Below, one piece after another: positions 25,988 to 34,991 of a stretch of DNA of 64,000 nt (the stretch's first letter is position 1; each line of letters opens with the position of its first letter). Below the pieces are notes generated by a model. That model was not told the origin of the DNA, did no database searches, and was given only the letters and a program-made list of their open reading frames with translations. This stretch comes from DATJLY01 sp035604195 (GTDB taxonomy: Bacteria > Pseudomonadota > Alphaproteobacteria > ATCC43930 > CGMCC-115725): NCBI GenBank assembly GCA_035604195.1, contig DATNIY010000097.1:14281-78280 (forward strand), given 5' to 3'. Both the position numbers and the translations under genes were made by a program.

Positions 25988-27093
25988 GACTTCTCCCCTT
26001 GAACGACTTGCGTCGAGACATGGAAGTGCTCGTGGCCGGCGGAATCCTGCGTGACCGGCGACAGGAAGGTCGTGTGCCCGAAGATCCGCGATTGCTCGAG
26101 CAGGCCGACGATCGCCGAGGCCGATTCCGTGACGCCCAGGAGTTGAACCTCGCTGCCGGCGAGCTGCCAATCCGACAGCCAGGTATTGTCGGGCAGGATC
26201 CGGGTGGTCTCGAGCAAGAGCGTCGAAACGGTCGGCCGCTCGCGCTTCTTCTGAATCAAGAAGAGCTCGTTCTTGCGCAGCTCATCGACCTGTTTCTGCA
26301 AGGCCGCCTCCTCGACGGCGGTTTGCTTCACCAGAGCGAACTGTTGCGCCAGCTCGTCGGCGGCTTGTTGCGCCTTCACGATTGGGAGCGCGACGGCAAT
26401 GACCGCGAGGATCGCCGCAGTCGCCGCGAGCCCATAGACCAGGCGGTTGTATCCGCGCCGGCCGGAGCGGCGGCCGCCCGCGCGCAATAGATTGTCGGAC
26501 GCGGCATGCTGGCCGCCTTCCTCAGCGATGTCGATGCGGCTCGGCTCGAGATGGAGCCGCGCGGCGACCGCCATGGCCTCCTCCGCCCCGCTGCGCGGCA
26601 CGAGCAGCACCTCGACCGTGAGTCGTTGCGTTGCCGGATTCCGCTCGATGATTCGCGGCGCTAAAAATACCTGCTCGGCGCGGAAGGGCGTGTGTCGATC
26701 GAGCTCGAAGGAAACCACCTCGTAAAGATTCTCCTCCGCCGCGAGCGGCAAATCCATCGTCGTGCGCAAGGCGCGCTCGGCGGGAATGCGCAGGCAGAGC
26801 GTCGCTCGGCCGGCGGCGATCGCGCGATCGAGCGCGTGATGCCGGAGAATGGCGCCGACCCGGCGCGCCGCTTCGCCCTCGGCGTCGAGCGCGACGCGCC
26901 CCAACAGCGCCAGCCCCTGATTGCTTTCGAGATAGAGCGCGGCCTCGCCCTCGCCGGGCAGCAGCACTACGCGATCGGTCGTTCCCGCCAGACGCCGCTT
27001 TAACCATGACGGCACCAGCCCGGCGAGCTCGCCCACCCACCACCGAAACAGCCGCGTCACCAGCCCCACGGGCGCAATTATTAAACTCACCAT
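25984..27093 (-). CDS. gspL: T2SS platform protein GspL (PilM/PilN-like)
   Basis: 369-aa protein with a cytoplasmic actin-like part (residues about 40-230, including LRIPAERALRTTMDLPLAAEENLYEVVSFEL, the conserved GspL/PilM segment), one transmembrane helix near 245-265 (LVYGLAATAAILAVIAVALP), a coiled coil (AALQKQVDELRKNELFLIQKK) and a PilN-like ferredoxin domain. It connects the GspE ATPase to GspM. ATG at 27093 with GGAACG upstream. The 154 bases upstream hold no gspK, which normally sits here. Confidence 0.87.
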   Translation of the reverse strand: MVSLIIAPVGLVTRLFRWWVGELAGLVPSWLKRRLAGTTDRVVLLPGEGEAALYLESNQGLALLGRVALDAEGEAARRVGAILRHHALDRAIAAGRATLCLRIPAERALRTTMDLPLAAEENLYEVVSFELDRHTPFRAEQVFLAPRIIERNPATQRLTVEVLLVPRSGAEEAMAVAARLHLEPSRIDIAEEGGQHAASDNLLRAGGRRSGRRGYNRLVYGLAATAAILAVIAVALPIVKAQQAADELAQQFALVKQTAVEEAALQKQVDELRKNELFLIQKKRERPTVSTLLLETTRILPDNTWLSDWQLAGSEVQLLGVTESASAIVGLLEQSRIFGHTTFLSPVTQDSAGHEHFHVSTQVVQGEKS

Positions 27094-27247
27094 GTCGTTC
27101 CACGCGACCGCGTCACAATCTCTGCCGGTCCGGCGCGCCGGCCCGTGATCTTCCATCCACTGTCCGGTATCGACAAGCAGCACCCTGCCACAATTAGGCA
27201 CGCATCATAGCACCGTTTTATTTCGAGACGGCAAACTCTCCGGCGCG

Positions 27248-27883
27248 CTACCCGCCGCCGGCGCGCGTCTGGACGCCGCTCGAGAGGCGGAGCGCGACGA
27301 TCATCTCCGGCATCGTCTCGCCGTCGGAAAACACCACGGAAAGGCGTACCAGCGCGGGCAGGTCGGCCATCTCCTGCCAGGTCTCGTGCCACGCCGGCGG
27401 CTCCGCCGGAGCGGTCGAGCCGAAATAAGCGAAGGCCGCTTCGGCGACGTGGTCGAGCAGCGGCCGGCTGGTTCCTGCCGGCGCATCGCCGCTCGCCGCG
27501 CGATAGGGGCGCCAGGTCAGCAGCATCCTCGCGCCTGTCGTGGCATTGCCTTTGGCGATGTCGAGCGACAGAACCTGGAGGCCGCCGAAAGCCACGCTCG
27601 GCGGCGCCACGGAGACGAAGGCGAGATGGTCGGGCTCGCCGACGAAATCCATGACCGGCGGGGATGTGCCGTTGGCGGCGAAGGGCTGCGCATTGGCGAG
27701 CTGGGCGCGCAGAAAATTCTCGACGAGCGCGATCTGGGCCGAACGATCGAGCTGTCCCGTCGCATGCCCGAGATGACGCGTGGCGACGCGTAGTCCGCCG
27801 AACAGCATCGCCGTCAGCAGCGCCAGCAAGGCGACGGCGATGAGCAGTTCGACGAGGGTGAACCCGCGTTGCCCGGCCTTCAT
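27248..27883 (-). CDS. gspJ: T2SS minor pseudopilin GspJ
   Basis: 211-aa prepilin-like protein: leader MKAGQRG then F-T-L-V-E with the crucial Glu at +5 and a hydrophobic helix (LLIAVALLALLTAMLFGGL). The C-terminal region (FLRAQLANAQPF, RLSVVFSDGETMPEMIV) resembles GspJ of the pseudopilus tip complex. Processing would be by the prepilin peptidase encoded at 31740-32483. It lies nine bases after gspI. Confidence 0.85.
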   Translation of the reverse strand: MKAGQRGFTLVELLIAVALLALLTAMLFGGLRVATRHLGHATGQLDRSAQIALVENFLRAQLANAQPFAANGTSPPVMDFVGEPDHLAFVSVAPPSVAFGGLQVLSLDIAKGNATTGARMLLTWRPYRAASGDAPAGTSRPLLDHVAEAAFAYFGSTAPAEPPAWHETWQEMADLPALVRLSVVFSDGETMPEMIVALRLSSGVQTRAGGG

Positions 27884-27892
27884 GACGGCGCC

Positions 27893-28300
27893 CTAGGCCG
27901 GCGGCGGCGCCAGGCGGATCGTCGAGAGCGACACGAAGCGCAGCCGGATGCCCTCATGCCAGCCAACCTGGACCTCGATCTCATAGGGAACCGCGCGAAA
28001 CGACGCTCCCGCCGGCACGAGATCGGGACGCGGCCGAATGCGGGTCGAGCGCTCGTAAATGCCGATGCGGTCGGTCGTGTCGCCCGCGGTAATCGGCACG
28101 TTGGCGAGCGCGTCGAGCGCTGATTCGCTCAACAGCACGGCGTCGCGGTAGTGATCGATGGTGACGACGGAACGCACGCCATTGGCGAAAACCTCATAAA
28201 TCGCGCCGAGCATCACCGTGGCGACGGCGAAGGCCACCAAAATCTCGATGAGCGTGAAGCCCGCCGTCGGTTTAGCGGCGCGCCGAGGCCGGCCGTTCAT
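27893..28300 (-). CDS. gspI: T2SS minor pseudopilin GspI
   Basis: 135-aa pseudopilin with a basic leader MNGRPRRAAKPTAG followed by FTLIEILVAFAVATVMLGAIYEVF. It is short, with few C-terminal features; AV-L-SESALDALANV matches GspI, where this helix packs in the tip complex with J. The start overlaps the end of gspH by 28 bases. An upstream in-frame start would add residues inside gspH and is less likely. Confidence 0.82.
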   Translation of the reverse strand: MNGRPRRAAKPTAGFTLIEILVAFAVATVMLGAIYEVFANGVRSVVTIDHYRDAVLLSESALDALANVPITAGDTTDRIGIYERSTRIRPRPDLVPAGASFRAVPYEIEVQVGWHEGIRLRFVSLSTIRLAPPPA

Positions 28301-28754
28301 GGATCGTAACTCCGCCGGTGAGCCAGTCGACGAGCACATAATATCGGCCGCCCGCGCCCGCGATCGCGACGCCGCCGCCCGTCGAGCTGCCGTCGGGGTA
28401 GAAGCGAATGGTGCCGACGGCGTCGCTCAGTTCCTGGTCCTCGGTCGTCGTGAGCGCAAGCCGCGTGCCGCTCGGCCAACTCGCCGGGACGGTCGCGCCG
28501 CCGGCGCGATAGAGCCTTTGCCGGACATCGACCAGAAAGACCATCGGGCGGTTGGTCACGATTGCCCGGCTGCGGGTCAGGCGCAGCGCCTCGGCGATCT
28601 CGCGCGCGTCCTTCGCCAGCGCGGCGCGCTCGCGCGGGCGCGCGCCGAAAGGCGCCACGACCGCCGCCAGCACCACCATGATCGCGAGCACGACGAGGAT
28701 CTCGATGAGGGTGAAGCCGGCCTTTCCCCCGGTCGCGGGTTGCTCTCGCCGCAC
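28272..28754 (-). CDS. gspH: T2SS minor pseudopilin GspH
   Basis: 160-aa pseudopilin: leader ending KAG before FTLIEILVVLAIMVVLAAVVAPF. The region AREIAEALRLTRSRAIVTNRPMVFLVD is the GspH/FimT pattern rather than GspG, whose calcium-binding loop and conserved D-P-WG motif are missing here. GTG start with GAGGAGG upstream. It sits between gspF and gspI, where gspG would normally precede it. Confidence 0.82.
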   Translation of the reverse strand: MRREQPATGGKAGFTLIEILVVLAIMVVLAAVVAPFGARPRERAALAKDAREIAEALRLTRSRAIVTNRPMVFLVDVRQRLYRAGGATVPASWPSGTRLALTTTEDQELSDAVGTIRFYPDGSSTGGGVAIAGAGGRYYVLVDWLTGGVTIHERPASARR

Positions 28755-28766
28755 GCCCGGCCCTCC

Positions 28767-29984
28767 TCACACCGCCAGATCGTAAACGCTGAGCACGGCG
28801 GTCAGGATCGAGCCGATCACGCCGGCGACGATGAGGCCGAGACCCACGGTCACGGCCGGGCCGATCAGGGTCAAGAGCCGCTCGAGCGTGCGGCGCGTCT
28901 CGGTCTCGAAGATGTCGGCGATCTTGAGCAGCATGTCTTCCTGATGGCCGCTCTCCTCGCCGACGCGGACCAGATGGGTGGCGAGCGGCGGAAAGACCTT
29001 GGATTGCGCGAAGGGTTCGGCCAAGCCCTTGCCGGTCTTGACCCGGTCGATGATGCGGGTCACCGCGTCGTAGAAGACGCGGTTGCCGATGGTCTCGCGT
29101 GTGATCGCCAGCGCGCTCATCAGAGAGACGCCGTTCTTGAGCAAGGTGCCGAGCGTTCGGCTGAAGCGGACGACCTCGACCTGGCCGACCAGCGCCCCCG
29201 CGACCGGCAGGCGAAGCACGAGGCGATCCCAGCGCTCGCGGGTCGCGGGCTTCTGGAATTGGCGATAGATCACAAACGCCGCAACCGCCGGAACGAGGAC
29301 GGCGAGCCACCAGAAGCTCGATATGAAATCGGACAGGTTGAGAAGGCTGCGGGCGGCGAGCGGAAGCGCATCGCCCGCCTGCTCGAACACCGGCCGAAAG
29401 CGCGGGATCACGAAAACGAAGAGCACGCCGATCGAAGCGAAGCAGGTGAGGGTGACGATGAGCGGATAGATGAGCGCGGATTTCACATGCTCCTTGGCGG
29501 CGCGCGAGCGGTCGAGGAATTCGGCGAGCCGGGCCAGCACCGTCTCGAGGCTGGCGCCCGCCTCGCCGGCGCGCACCATGCTGACATAGAAGTCGGGAAA
29601 GACCTTGGGCTGCGCCGCCATCGCATCGCCGAGCGAGGCACCGCCGCTGATCCGGTCGTGGAGCGCGCGCAGGCATTCCTTCTCGCGGCGCCGATCGACC
29701 AATTCCTCGAGAATGCTGATGGCTTCGTCGAGCGCCAGTCCGGCCTGCAGCAAGGTCGCGAGCTGGCCGGTGATGAGGGCCAGGGTCTGCGGCGGCATGC
29801 GGCGGCCGAGCAGCTCGGCGAAATCGATGTTCGACAGCGATAACGGGCCGATCTCTTCGACGCGCAGCGGCACCTGGCCCTGGGCATGCAGCTGATCGAC
29901 CACCGCGGCCTTGCTCGCGGCCTCGAGCCGGCCGTTGACGGTCGCCGAGGACGGGTCGATCGCGACGTAGCGGAATTGCGGCAT
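28767..29984 (-). CDS. gspF: T2SS inner-membrane platform protein GspF
   Basis: 405-aa protein with two homologous cytoplasmic T2SSF domains (about residues 65-190 and 270-395) and three membrane helices (LIVTLTCFASIGVLFVFVIP, WLAVLVPAVAAFVIYRQF, VTVGLGLIVAGVIGSILTAV). GEASG-like elements RAGEAGASLETVL and RVGEESGHQEDMLLKIA mark the two repeats. It organises pseudopilus assembly above the GspE ATPase. Three bases separate it from the gspE stop. Confidence 0.95.
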   Translation of the reverse strand: MPQFRYVAIDPSSATVNGRLEAASKAAVVDQLHAQGQVPLRVEEIGPLSLSNIDFAELLGRRMPPQTLALITGQLATLLQAGLALDEAISILEELVDRRREKECLRALHDRISGGASLGDAMAAQPKVFPDFYVSMVRAGEAGASLETVLARLAEFLDRSRAAKEHVKSALIYPLIVTLTCFASIGVLFVFVIPRFRPVFEQAGDALPLAARSLLNLSDFISSFWWLAVLVPAVAAFVIYRQFQKPATRERWDRLVLRLPVAGALVGQVEVVRFSRTLGTLLKNGVSLMSALAITRETIGNRVFYDAVTRIIDRVKTGKGLAEPFAQSKVFPPLATHLVRVGEESGHQEDMLLKIADIFETETRRTLERLLTLIGPAVTVGLGLIVAGVIGSILTAVLSVYDLAV

Positions 29985-29987
29985 GGG

Positions 29988-31694
29988 CTACACGTCCCGC
30001 GTCACGCGCAGGACCTCCTCGATGGTGGTGACGCCATCGAGCGCCTTGATGAGCCCGTCCTGGTACATCGGGCGCATGCCTTCCTCGACCGCGGCGCGGT
30101 GGATCTCGCGCGCTTCGGCGTGCCGCAGCACCATCTGCCGGATCGTGTCCGACATCGGCAGCACCTCGATGACCGCGGTCTGGCCGCGATAGCCGCTCTG
30201 ATGGCAGTGCTCGCAGCCGACCGGCTCATAGAGCGTTGCCGTGCGCTCCTGCATTAGCGGCGTCATGCCCATGCGCTCGTAGAACTCGGGCAAGACCCGG
30301 CGCGGCCGGCGGCAGGCCTCGCACAGCCGCCGCACCAGGCGCTGCGCCATGACGCCGTTCACGGTCGAGGTCACGAGATAGTCCTCGATCTTCATGTCGA
30401 GGAGGCGGGTGATCGAGCTTGCCGCATTGTTGGTGTGCAGCGTCGAGAGCACGAGATGCCCGGTCAGCGCCGCCTGGATCGCAATTTGCGCCGTCTCGAA
30501 ATCGCGCATCTCGCCGATCATGATGACGTCGGGATTGTGCCGCAACAGGGCGCGCAGGATCTCGACGAAGGTGAGCTTGATCTGCGGCTTGACCTGAACC
30601 TGGTTGACCCCTTCGAGCTGGTATTCGATCGGGTCCTCCACCGTGAAGATCTTCTTCTCCGGCGTGTTGAGCCGCATCAGGCTGGTATAGAGCGTCGTGG
30701 TCTTGCCGCTGCCGGTCGGGCCGGTGACGAGCAGAATGCCCTGCGGCCGCTCGAGCAGTTCGAGGTAGCGCGCGAGCGTGTCGGGCGCGAAGCCCAATAC
30801 CGCGAAATCCTCGACCAGGCTGGCGCGGTCGAGGATGCGCAAGGTGACGCCTTCGCCGTGCAAGGTTGGCACGGTGGCGACGCGCAGATCGTAGTCGCGT
30901 CCCCGGATCGCGATGCGGATGCGCCCGTCCTGCGGCAGCCGCCGCTCGGCGATGTTGAGCTTCGCCATGATCTTGATGCGCGAGACGATCGCCGAACGCA
31001 GCCGCACCGGCGGCGTAGCACCCTCGCGCAGCACGCCATCGACGCGAAAGCGGACCCCCAGCCGATTGAGAAAAGGCTCGATGTGGATGTCGGAGGCGCG
31101 GCTCTCGACGGCGCGGGAGATCAGCAGATTGACCAGGCGGATGACCGGCTCCTCGCTCGCCAGGTCGCGCAGCCGGTCGACATCCTCGTCCGACCCCGAC
31201 TCTTCCGCCTCGATCTCGTTGACGATCTGGCTGATCGTGCTCTTCTGGCCGCCATAGAGCTTCTCGTAGGCGAGCTCGACGTCGGATGGGGTGGCGATGC
31301 GAATCTCCACCGGCTTCCCCGTCAAGAGTGCCAGGGAGCGCACCGAGTATTCGTCGAGCGGATCGGTCACCGCCAGTACGAGCCGGTCCGGTGTGTCGCT
31401 CAGCGGCAGGATCTGCGCCTGTTTCAAAAATTTCGGACTGGCGCTCTCGAGTACGGGGGCGTCGGGATAATCGGCGGGATTGACCAGCGGAAGGCCGAGT
31501 TCGCTCGAGATCGCCTCGGCGACATCGCGCTCGTGAACGAGACCGAGCTTGGTCAGAATCTGCTCGAGGCGTTCCTCGCTGCTCGCCCGGAGCCGCAAGG
31601 CGCGCTCGGCGGCGGGTTCGTCCAGCTTGCCGCCGGCAATGAGCCGCGCCGCCAACGACCGCTCAAAGGCCAGCCGGTCCTGCCGCATTACCAT
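29988..31694 (-). CDS. gspE: T2SS assembly ATPase GspE
   Basis: 568-aa hexameric ATPase powering pseudopilus assembly. N1E domain at 1-150, then the core with Walker A GPTGSGKTTTLY, Asp box TVEDPIEYQLEGVNQVQV, Walker B NPDVIMIGEMRD and His box TGHLVLSTLHTN. The CM zinc finger is present as C-x2-C ... C-x2-C (CEACRR, CEHCHQ). Length is normal for GspE/PilB. It is the second gene of the leftward operon after the prepilin peptidase. Confidence 0.96.
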   Translation of the reverse strand: MVMRQDRLAFERSLAARLIAGGKLDEPAAERALRLRASSEERLEQILTKLGLVHERDVAEAISSELGLPLVNPADYPDAPVLESASPKFLKQAQILPLSDTPDRLVLAVTDPLDEYSVRSLALLTGKPVEIRIATPSDVELAYEKLYGGQKSTISQIVNEIEAEESGSDEDVDRLRDLASEEPVIRLVNLLISRAVESRASDIHIEPFLNRLGVRFRVDGVLREGATPPVRLRSAIVSRIKIMAKLNIAERRLPQDGRIRIAIRGRDYDLRVATVPTLHGEGVTLRILDRASLVEDFAVLGFAPDTLARYLELLERPQGILLVTGPTGSGKTTTLYTSLMRLNTPEKKIFTVEDPIEYQLEGVNQVQVKPQIKLTFVEILRALLRHNPDVIMIGEMRDFETAQIAIQAALTGHLVLSTLHTNNAASSITRLLDMKIEDYLVTSTVNGVMAQRLVRRLCEACRRPRRVLPEFYERMGMTPLMQERTATLYEPVGCEHCHQSGYRGQTAVIEVLPMSDTIRQMVLRHAEAREIHRAAVEEGMRPMYQDGLIKALDGVTTIEEVLRVTRDV

Positions 31695-31739
31695 CCATCT
31701 CCCGCCGACGAACTGCCGAGCACAACGCCGTCGCGCAGG

Positions 31740-32483
31740 TCAGGCGAGCGGTCCATAAAGCCAAACGATCCACAGCCCCAGGCAGAGAAATGCGCCGAAA
31801 GGCACCCGGTCGGTAAGCGAAAACCTAGCCCCCCGCGCATAGTGAAGCAAGATCGCCGCCAATCCGGCGCAGGCGGCGAGCGCGACGACGCTCGGCAATC
31901 CTTCCCAAGAAACCCAGGCTCCGGCCGCCGCCAGCAGCTTGGCGTCGCCGAGCCCGATGCCCTCCCGCCCGCGCCAGCGCCAATAGGCGTAACGCAAGGC
32001 GATGACGAAGAGAAAGCCGGCCGCCGCGCCGAGCAGATGGGGCCCGAGCGAGGCGCGGTCGAGCGCCGCGTTAACCACAAGTCCCAGCGGGATGAGCGGC
32101 AGGGTCAGGAAATCCGGCAGCAGGAAATCCCTGACATCGATCACGGCCAGGATCAGCATGGCCCAGCCGAAACCCGCGGTCGCCCAGAGCGGCCAGCCCG
32201 AGGCGAGCGCCGCCGACCAGATCGCGACCCCGAGCGCCGCGAGTTCCAGCGCGGGGTAGAACCAGCCGAGTCGCGCGCCGCAATGGCGGCACCGCCCGCG
32301 TCTCGCGATCCAGCTCAGCAATGGCACGAGGTCGCGCGGGCCGAGATTCTGTTGGCAGCTCTCGCAGCGCGACCGGTCCCACAGGATCGTCCCGGGCCGA
32401 TGAACGCGTTTGGCGACGACGCCGAGAAAGCTGCCGATAAAGGGCGAGACCAGGAGGAGCAGGATGGTTGCGGGCGCGGGCAT
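31740..32483 (-). CDS. gspO: Prepilin leader peptidase / N-methyltransferase (GspO/PilD)
   Basis: 247-aa polytopic aspartyl protease that cleaves pseudopilin leaders and methylates the new N-terminus. A cytoplasmic zinc-binding loop with CESC and CRHC sits near the N-terminus (residues 40-70). Catalytic aspartates are in AVIDVRDFLLPD and GLGDAKLL (the GxGD motif). About seven to eight hydrophobic segments. First gene of the gsp operon, 45 bases before gspE, so the pseudopilins encoded downstream can be matured locally. Confidence 0.94.
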   Translation of the reverse strand: MPAPATILLLLVSPFIGSFLGVVAKRVHRPGTILWDRSRCESCQQNLGPRDLVPLLSWIARRGRCRHCGARLGWFYPALELAALGVAIWSAALASGWPLWATAGFGWAMLILAVIDVRDFLLPDFLTLPLIPLGLVVNAALDRASLGPHLLGAAAGFLFVIALRYAYWRWRGREGIGLGDAKLLAAAGAWVSWEGLPSVVALAACAGLAAILLHYARGARFSLTDRVPFGAFLCLGLWIVWLYGPLA

Positions 32484-32627
32484 CGCGGATCGTCACCTGC
32501 CGGAGCCGTGCGGCTCGCTCCGGCCCAGCGTCAGGCTTGCTAGCCGGTCCCGCCGGCGCATCGCAAGGGGACGTTACGCAGATTTTGCGATATAATCCAT
32601 GGCAGGCCCCTCGCGAGGAGCGCGGCG

Positions 32628-32921
32628 ATGCGGATGAAGGCTTCGATCGGTCTTGTGGCCCTGGTGCTGGCCGGATGCGCCAATTCGGGGACGAATGCGC
32701 CGCCGCAGCCGAGTTTCGTCGGCATCGTCGGGACGCCCTTCCTGATCGCCTTCAAGCTTCCGGCCTGCGTCGGCACGATCGCCATGGGCGGGCCGATCGC
32801 GGGCATGGCGGCGCTGATGATCACCGGCCCCGATGCCAATTACGCCGAGGCTTCGGTGCTGCGCGATGTCGATTACGGGCTCAACCAGAATTGCGGCCCG
32901 CCCTACCTCGTCACGCCCTGA
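32628..32921 (+). CDS. Small lipoprotein of unknown function
   Basis: 97-aa protein with a lipoprotein signal (VALVLAGC lipobox, C17) and a short Gly/Ala-rich mature part containing another hydrophobic stretch (IAMGGPIAGMAALMITGP). I do not recognise a family. It diverges from the gsp operon across about 144 bases and converges with the following binding-protein gene. Either of two close ATGs (32628 or 32634) could be used. Confidence 0.65.
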   Translation: MRMKASIGLVALVLAGCANSGTNAPPQPSFVGIVGTPFLIAFKLPACVGTIAMGGPIAGMAALMITGPDANYAEASVLRDVDYGLNQNCGPPYLVTP

Positions 32922-32943
32922 GATGCGACAGCGCTTGCCCGGC

Positions 32944-33933
32944 TCAGCGGGCGGCGCCGGCAATTTCCGTGACGCCCGGCATGATCAGCCGGTTGATGTC
33001 GAACGAAATCTCGATATCGCCCACCCCCTGCAGCGATTTCGCCAGATTGCCGAGGCTGGTCATCGAAACCCTGCCCGTCCGCTCGAAATATTCGATCTTG
33101 CGGAAGAAGTCGTAGGCGATGGCGCTGTTGGAAGGCGACTGCTTGGTCGAGTCGACGAGGATCTTGATGGCCTCGTCCCGGCTCCGGTCGTCATAGAACC
33201 AGAGAATGCTCCTTGTGTAGGCGGCGAGAAATTTCTGGAGCCGCTCCTTGTTGCCCTCGGTCCAGCGCTTGTCCACCACCATGCCCGAGAACGGGATGTC
33301 GGTCACGTAATCGCGGACGAAGCCGAGATTGCTGTAGCCCGCGGACTGCGCCTGGAAATTGTAGGGCGTCGTCAGCATCGCCGCGTCGACGGCATGAGAT
33401 TGCAGCGCGGCATAGCGCGCCGAGGTCGCGCCGGCAAAGACGAGATCGTAGTCGCCGCGTTTCAGGCCATGCGGGACCAGCATTCTTTCGAGATAGGTCC
33501 GGGTGATGCCCTTGGGCTCGTCGATCGAGATCGTCTTGCCCTTGAGCGCCTCGATCGTCTTGATCCGCGCATCGGCGATCAGCGCATAGGGCGACACCTG
33601 CCCCTCGATGCGCACGATCGCCACCGGCGCGCCGTGATCGACGGCGAGGATCGGATCGGTCAGGCCGGCGCTGACGACGATATTGAGTGAACCGCCGGTG
33701 AGCTGCTGCATCAGCGCCGCAACTGACGGCGCGAAGATCAGGTCGATGCCCAGGCCCGCATCGGCGAAGAATTTCTTGGCCATGCCGATATAGACCGGCC
33801 AGGGCGCGGCCGACGCCGCGCCGACGGTTCCGACCAAGAGCGCCTCGTCCGCGCGCGCCACCGGCGCGCAGCAGACAACGCAGAAGCCGAGCGCCGCCGC
33901 CAGCGCCCGCTTCAGCAGGATGGTCCCTCGCAT
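32944..33933 (-). CDS. NitT/TauT (SsuA)-type ABC substrate-binding protein
   Basis: 329-aa type II periplasmic binding protein (NMT1/THI5-like). Signal peptide ends near APVARA; the mature part begins EALLVGTVGAASAAPWPVYIGMAKKFFADAGL, the standard opening of this family. LKGKTISIDEPKGITRTYLERML and LLTTPYNFQAQSAG-like segments form the cleft. AGGGAGGACAAGG precedes the ATG. It could supply the SsuBC-like pair at 8832-10446, since no transporter genes adjoin it, but this is inference. Downstream of a luciferase-like pseudogene on the same strand. Confidence 0.87.
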   Translation of the reverse strand: MRGTILLKRALAAALGFCVVCCAPVARADEALLVGTVGAASAAPWPVYIGMAKKFFADAGLGIDLIFAPSVAALMQQLTGGSLNIVVSAGLTDPILAVDHGAPVAIVRIEGQVSPYALIADARIKTIEALKGKTISIDEPKGITRTYLERMLVPHGLKRGDYDLVFAGATSARYAALQSHAVDAAMLTTPYNFQAQSAGYSNLGFVRDYVTDIPFSGMVVDKRWTEGNKERLQKFLAAYTRSILWFYDDRSRDEAIKILVDSTKQSPSNSAIAYDFFRKIEYFERTGRVSMTSLGNLAKSLQGVGDIEISFDINRLIMPGVTEIAGAAR

Positions 33934-33971
33934 CGCCTTGTCCTCCCTTGAAGTCTTTTGTCTTGCGGGTT

Positions 33972-34207
33972 TCAACCGCCGAGCGCCGTCACCTCCGGTT
34001 TGACGTGATGGACGACGAGATCGAGCGAGCGCGTTGTCTGGGCGAGGGCGCCATGCCGAGCGGCGTCGAATGATGCTCGGCCAGGTGATAGGCGTAAAAG
34101 CCGGCGCGTTCATAGGCGGCGATGAGTTGGAGCCGCGCCTCGTAATATTCAGGCAAGGGCAGATCGCTGCGGTCGAGATGATCGAAGACCCCGATTTCCA
34201 TCCGCAT
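33972..34207 (-). pseudogene. Luciferase-like monooxygenase relic with internal deletion
   Basis: The first 55 codons from 34207 encode the classic N-terminus of bacterial luciferase-like flavin monooxygenases (MEIGVFDHLDRSDLPLPEYY ... GFYAYHLAEHH, PLGMAPSP). The frame then ends after 17 unrelated residues at about 33989. In the next frame the sequence reads ALAQTTRSLDLVVHHVKPEV and stops at 33972, resembling the C-terminal helix of the same family. About 300 central residues are missing, so a deletion appears to have joined both ends out of frame. Not functional. Confidence 0.75.
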
Positions 34208-34226
34208 CCCCCCGCGCGCAACTGCT

Positions 34227-34955
34227 CTACGGCTTGGTGCCCCAGAACATTTCGATGCCCTTCCAGGCGAAGACGCCGGGATCCTTGACCAGTCCGGCGA
34301 ACGCCTTCAGGAGCGCTTCGGGGCTGTAATAGGGAAAATCCTCCAGCCGGAAGCCGACGCGGGCGCAAAGCTTCTCGAACATGTACTGGATATGCATGTC
34401 GAGCTCGATCTTCATCCTTGTCTCCGGACTGTAGGCGATCTCGGCGAGCACCAGGCTGCGGCCGCGCTTCATGATGCGCAGCAGCTCCTTGCCGGTCTCG
34501 CGCCAGTCGTCGGTGTGCTGCACGCCCTGCAGGCAGGCGACGCAATCGAAATAAGCCTCGGGCATGTCGCTCGTATAGTTGAACCGCCACGTCGCGAGCT
34601 GGCCGCCGGAGCCGCGCTTCCCCGAGAAATAGGCGTCGCGCGCCTCGTCGGTGATGTCGATGACGCGGATCTCGCCCATGGCGCCGATGCGCTCGCGCAC
34701 GTCGTCGACGAAGCCGCAGGGTTCGATGCACTCGCCGATGAGCAGAACCTTGTCGCCTGCCCGCAAAGCCAGGCGCTCGTAGATCATCCGGCGAATCGGC
34801 TCGGCCTTGAGCTTCCACATATAGGGCAGGCCGCCGAGCATGACCGCGCGGCACCAGCGCGTCTGCTCCTCGGTGTTCATGATGATATCGCCGAAGCGGC
34901 GGACATCATAGGGCTGCATCCAATCCCAGGGATTTACGCTGCGTGCTTCGCTCAT
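34227..34955 (-). CDS. Class I SAM-dependent methyltransferase-like protein
   Basis: 242-aa protein with a Rossmann-type methyltransferase core: motif I-like GDKVLLIGECIEP, an acidic strand end EIRVIDITDEA, and motif IV-VI segments FDCVACLQGVQHTDDW and ELLRIMKRGRSLVLAEIA. The usual GxGxG is changed to GECIEPCG, so SAM binding is plausible but not certain. GGGAGGGCGAG precedes the ATG. The acceptor is unknown. Divergent from the ThDP enzyme genes. Confidence 0.7.
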   Translation of the reverse strand: MSEARSVNPWDWMQPYDVRRFGDIIMNTEEQTRWCRAVMLGGLPYMWKLKAEPIRRMIYERLALRAGDKVLLIGECIEPCGFVDDVRERIGAMGEIRVIDITDEARDAYFSGKRGSGGQLATWRFNYTSDMPEAYFDCVACLQGVQHTDDWRETGKELLRIMKRGRSLVLAEIAYSPETRMKIELDMHIQYMFEKLCARVGFRLEDFPYYSPEALLKAFAGLVKDPGVFAWKGIEMFWGTKP

Positions 34956-34991
34956 CTCGCCCTCCCTCTCCCTTACGAAGATCGTTATGCT

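Noticed and set aside
28272..28754. Calling this pseudopilin GspG
   Set aside because: The post-helix sequence ALRLTRSRAIVTNRP is GspH/FimT-like and the GspG calcium loop is not present.
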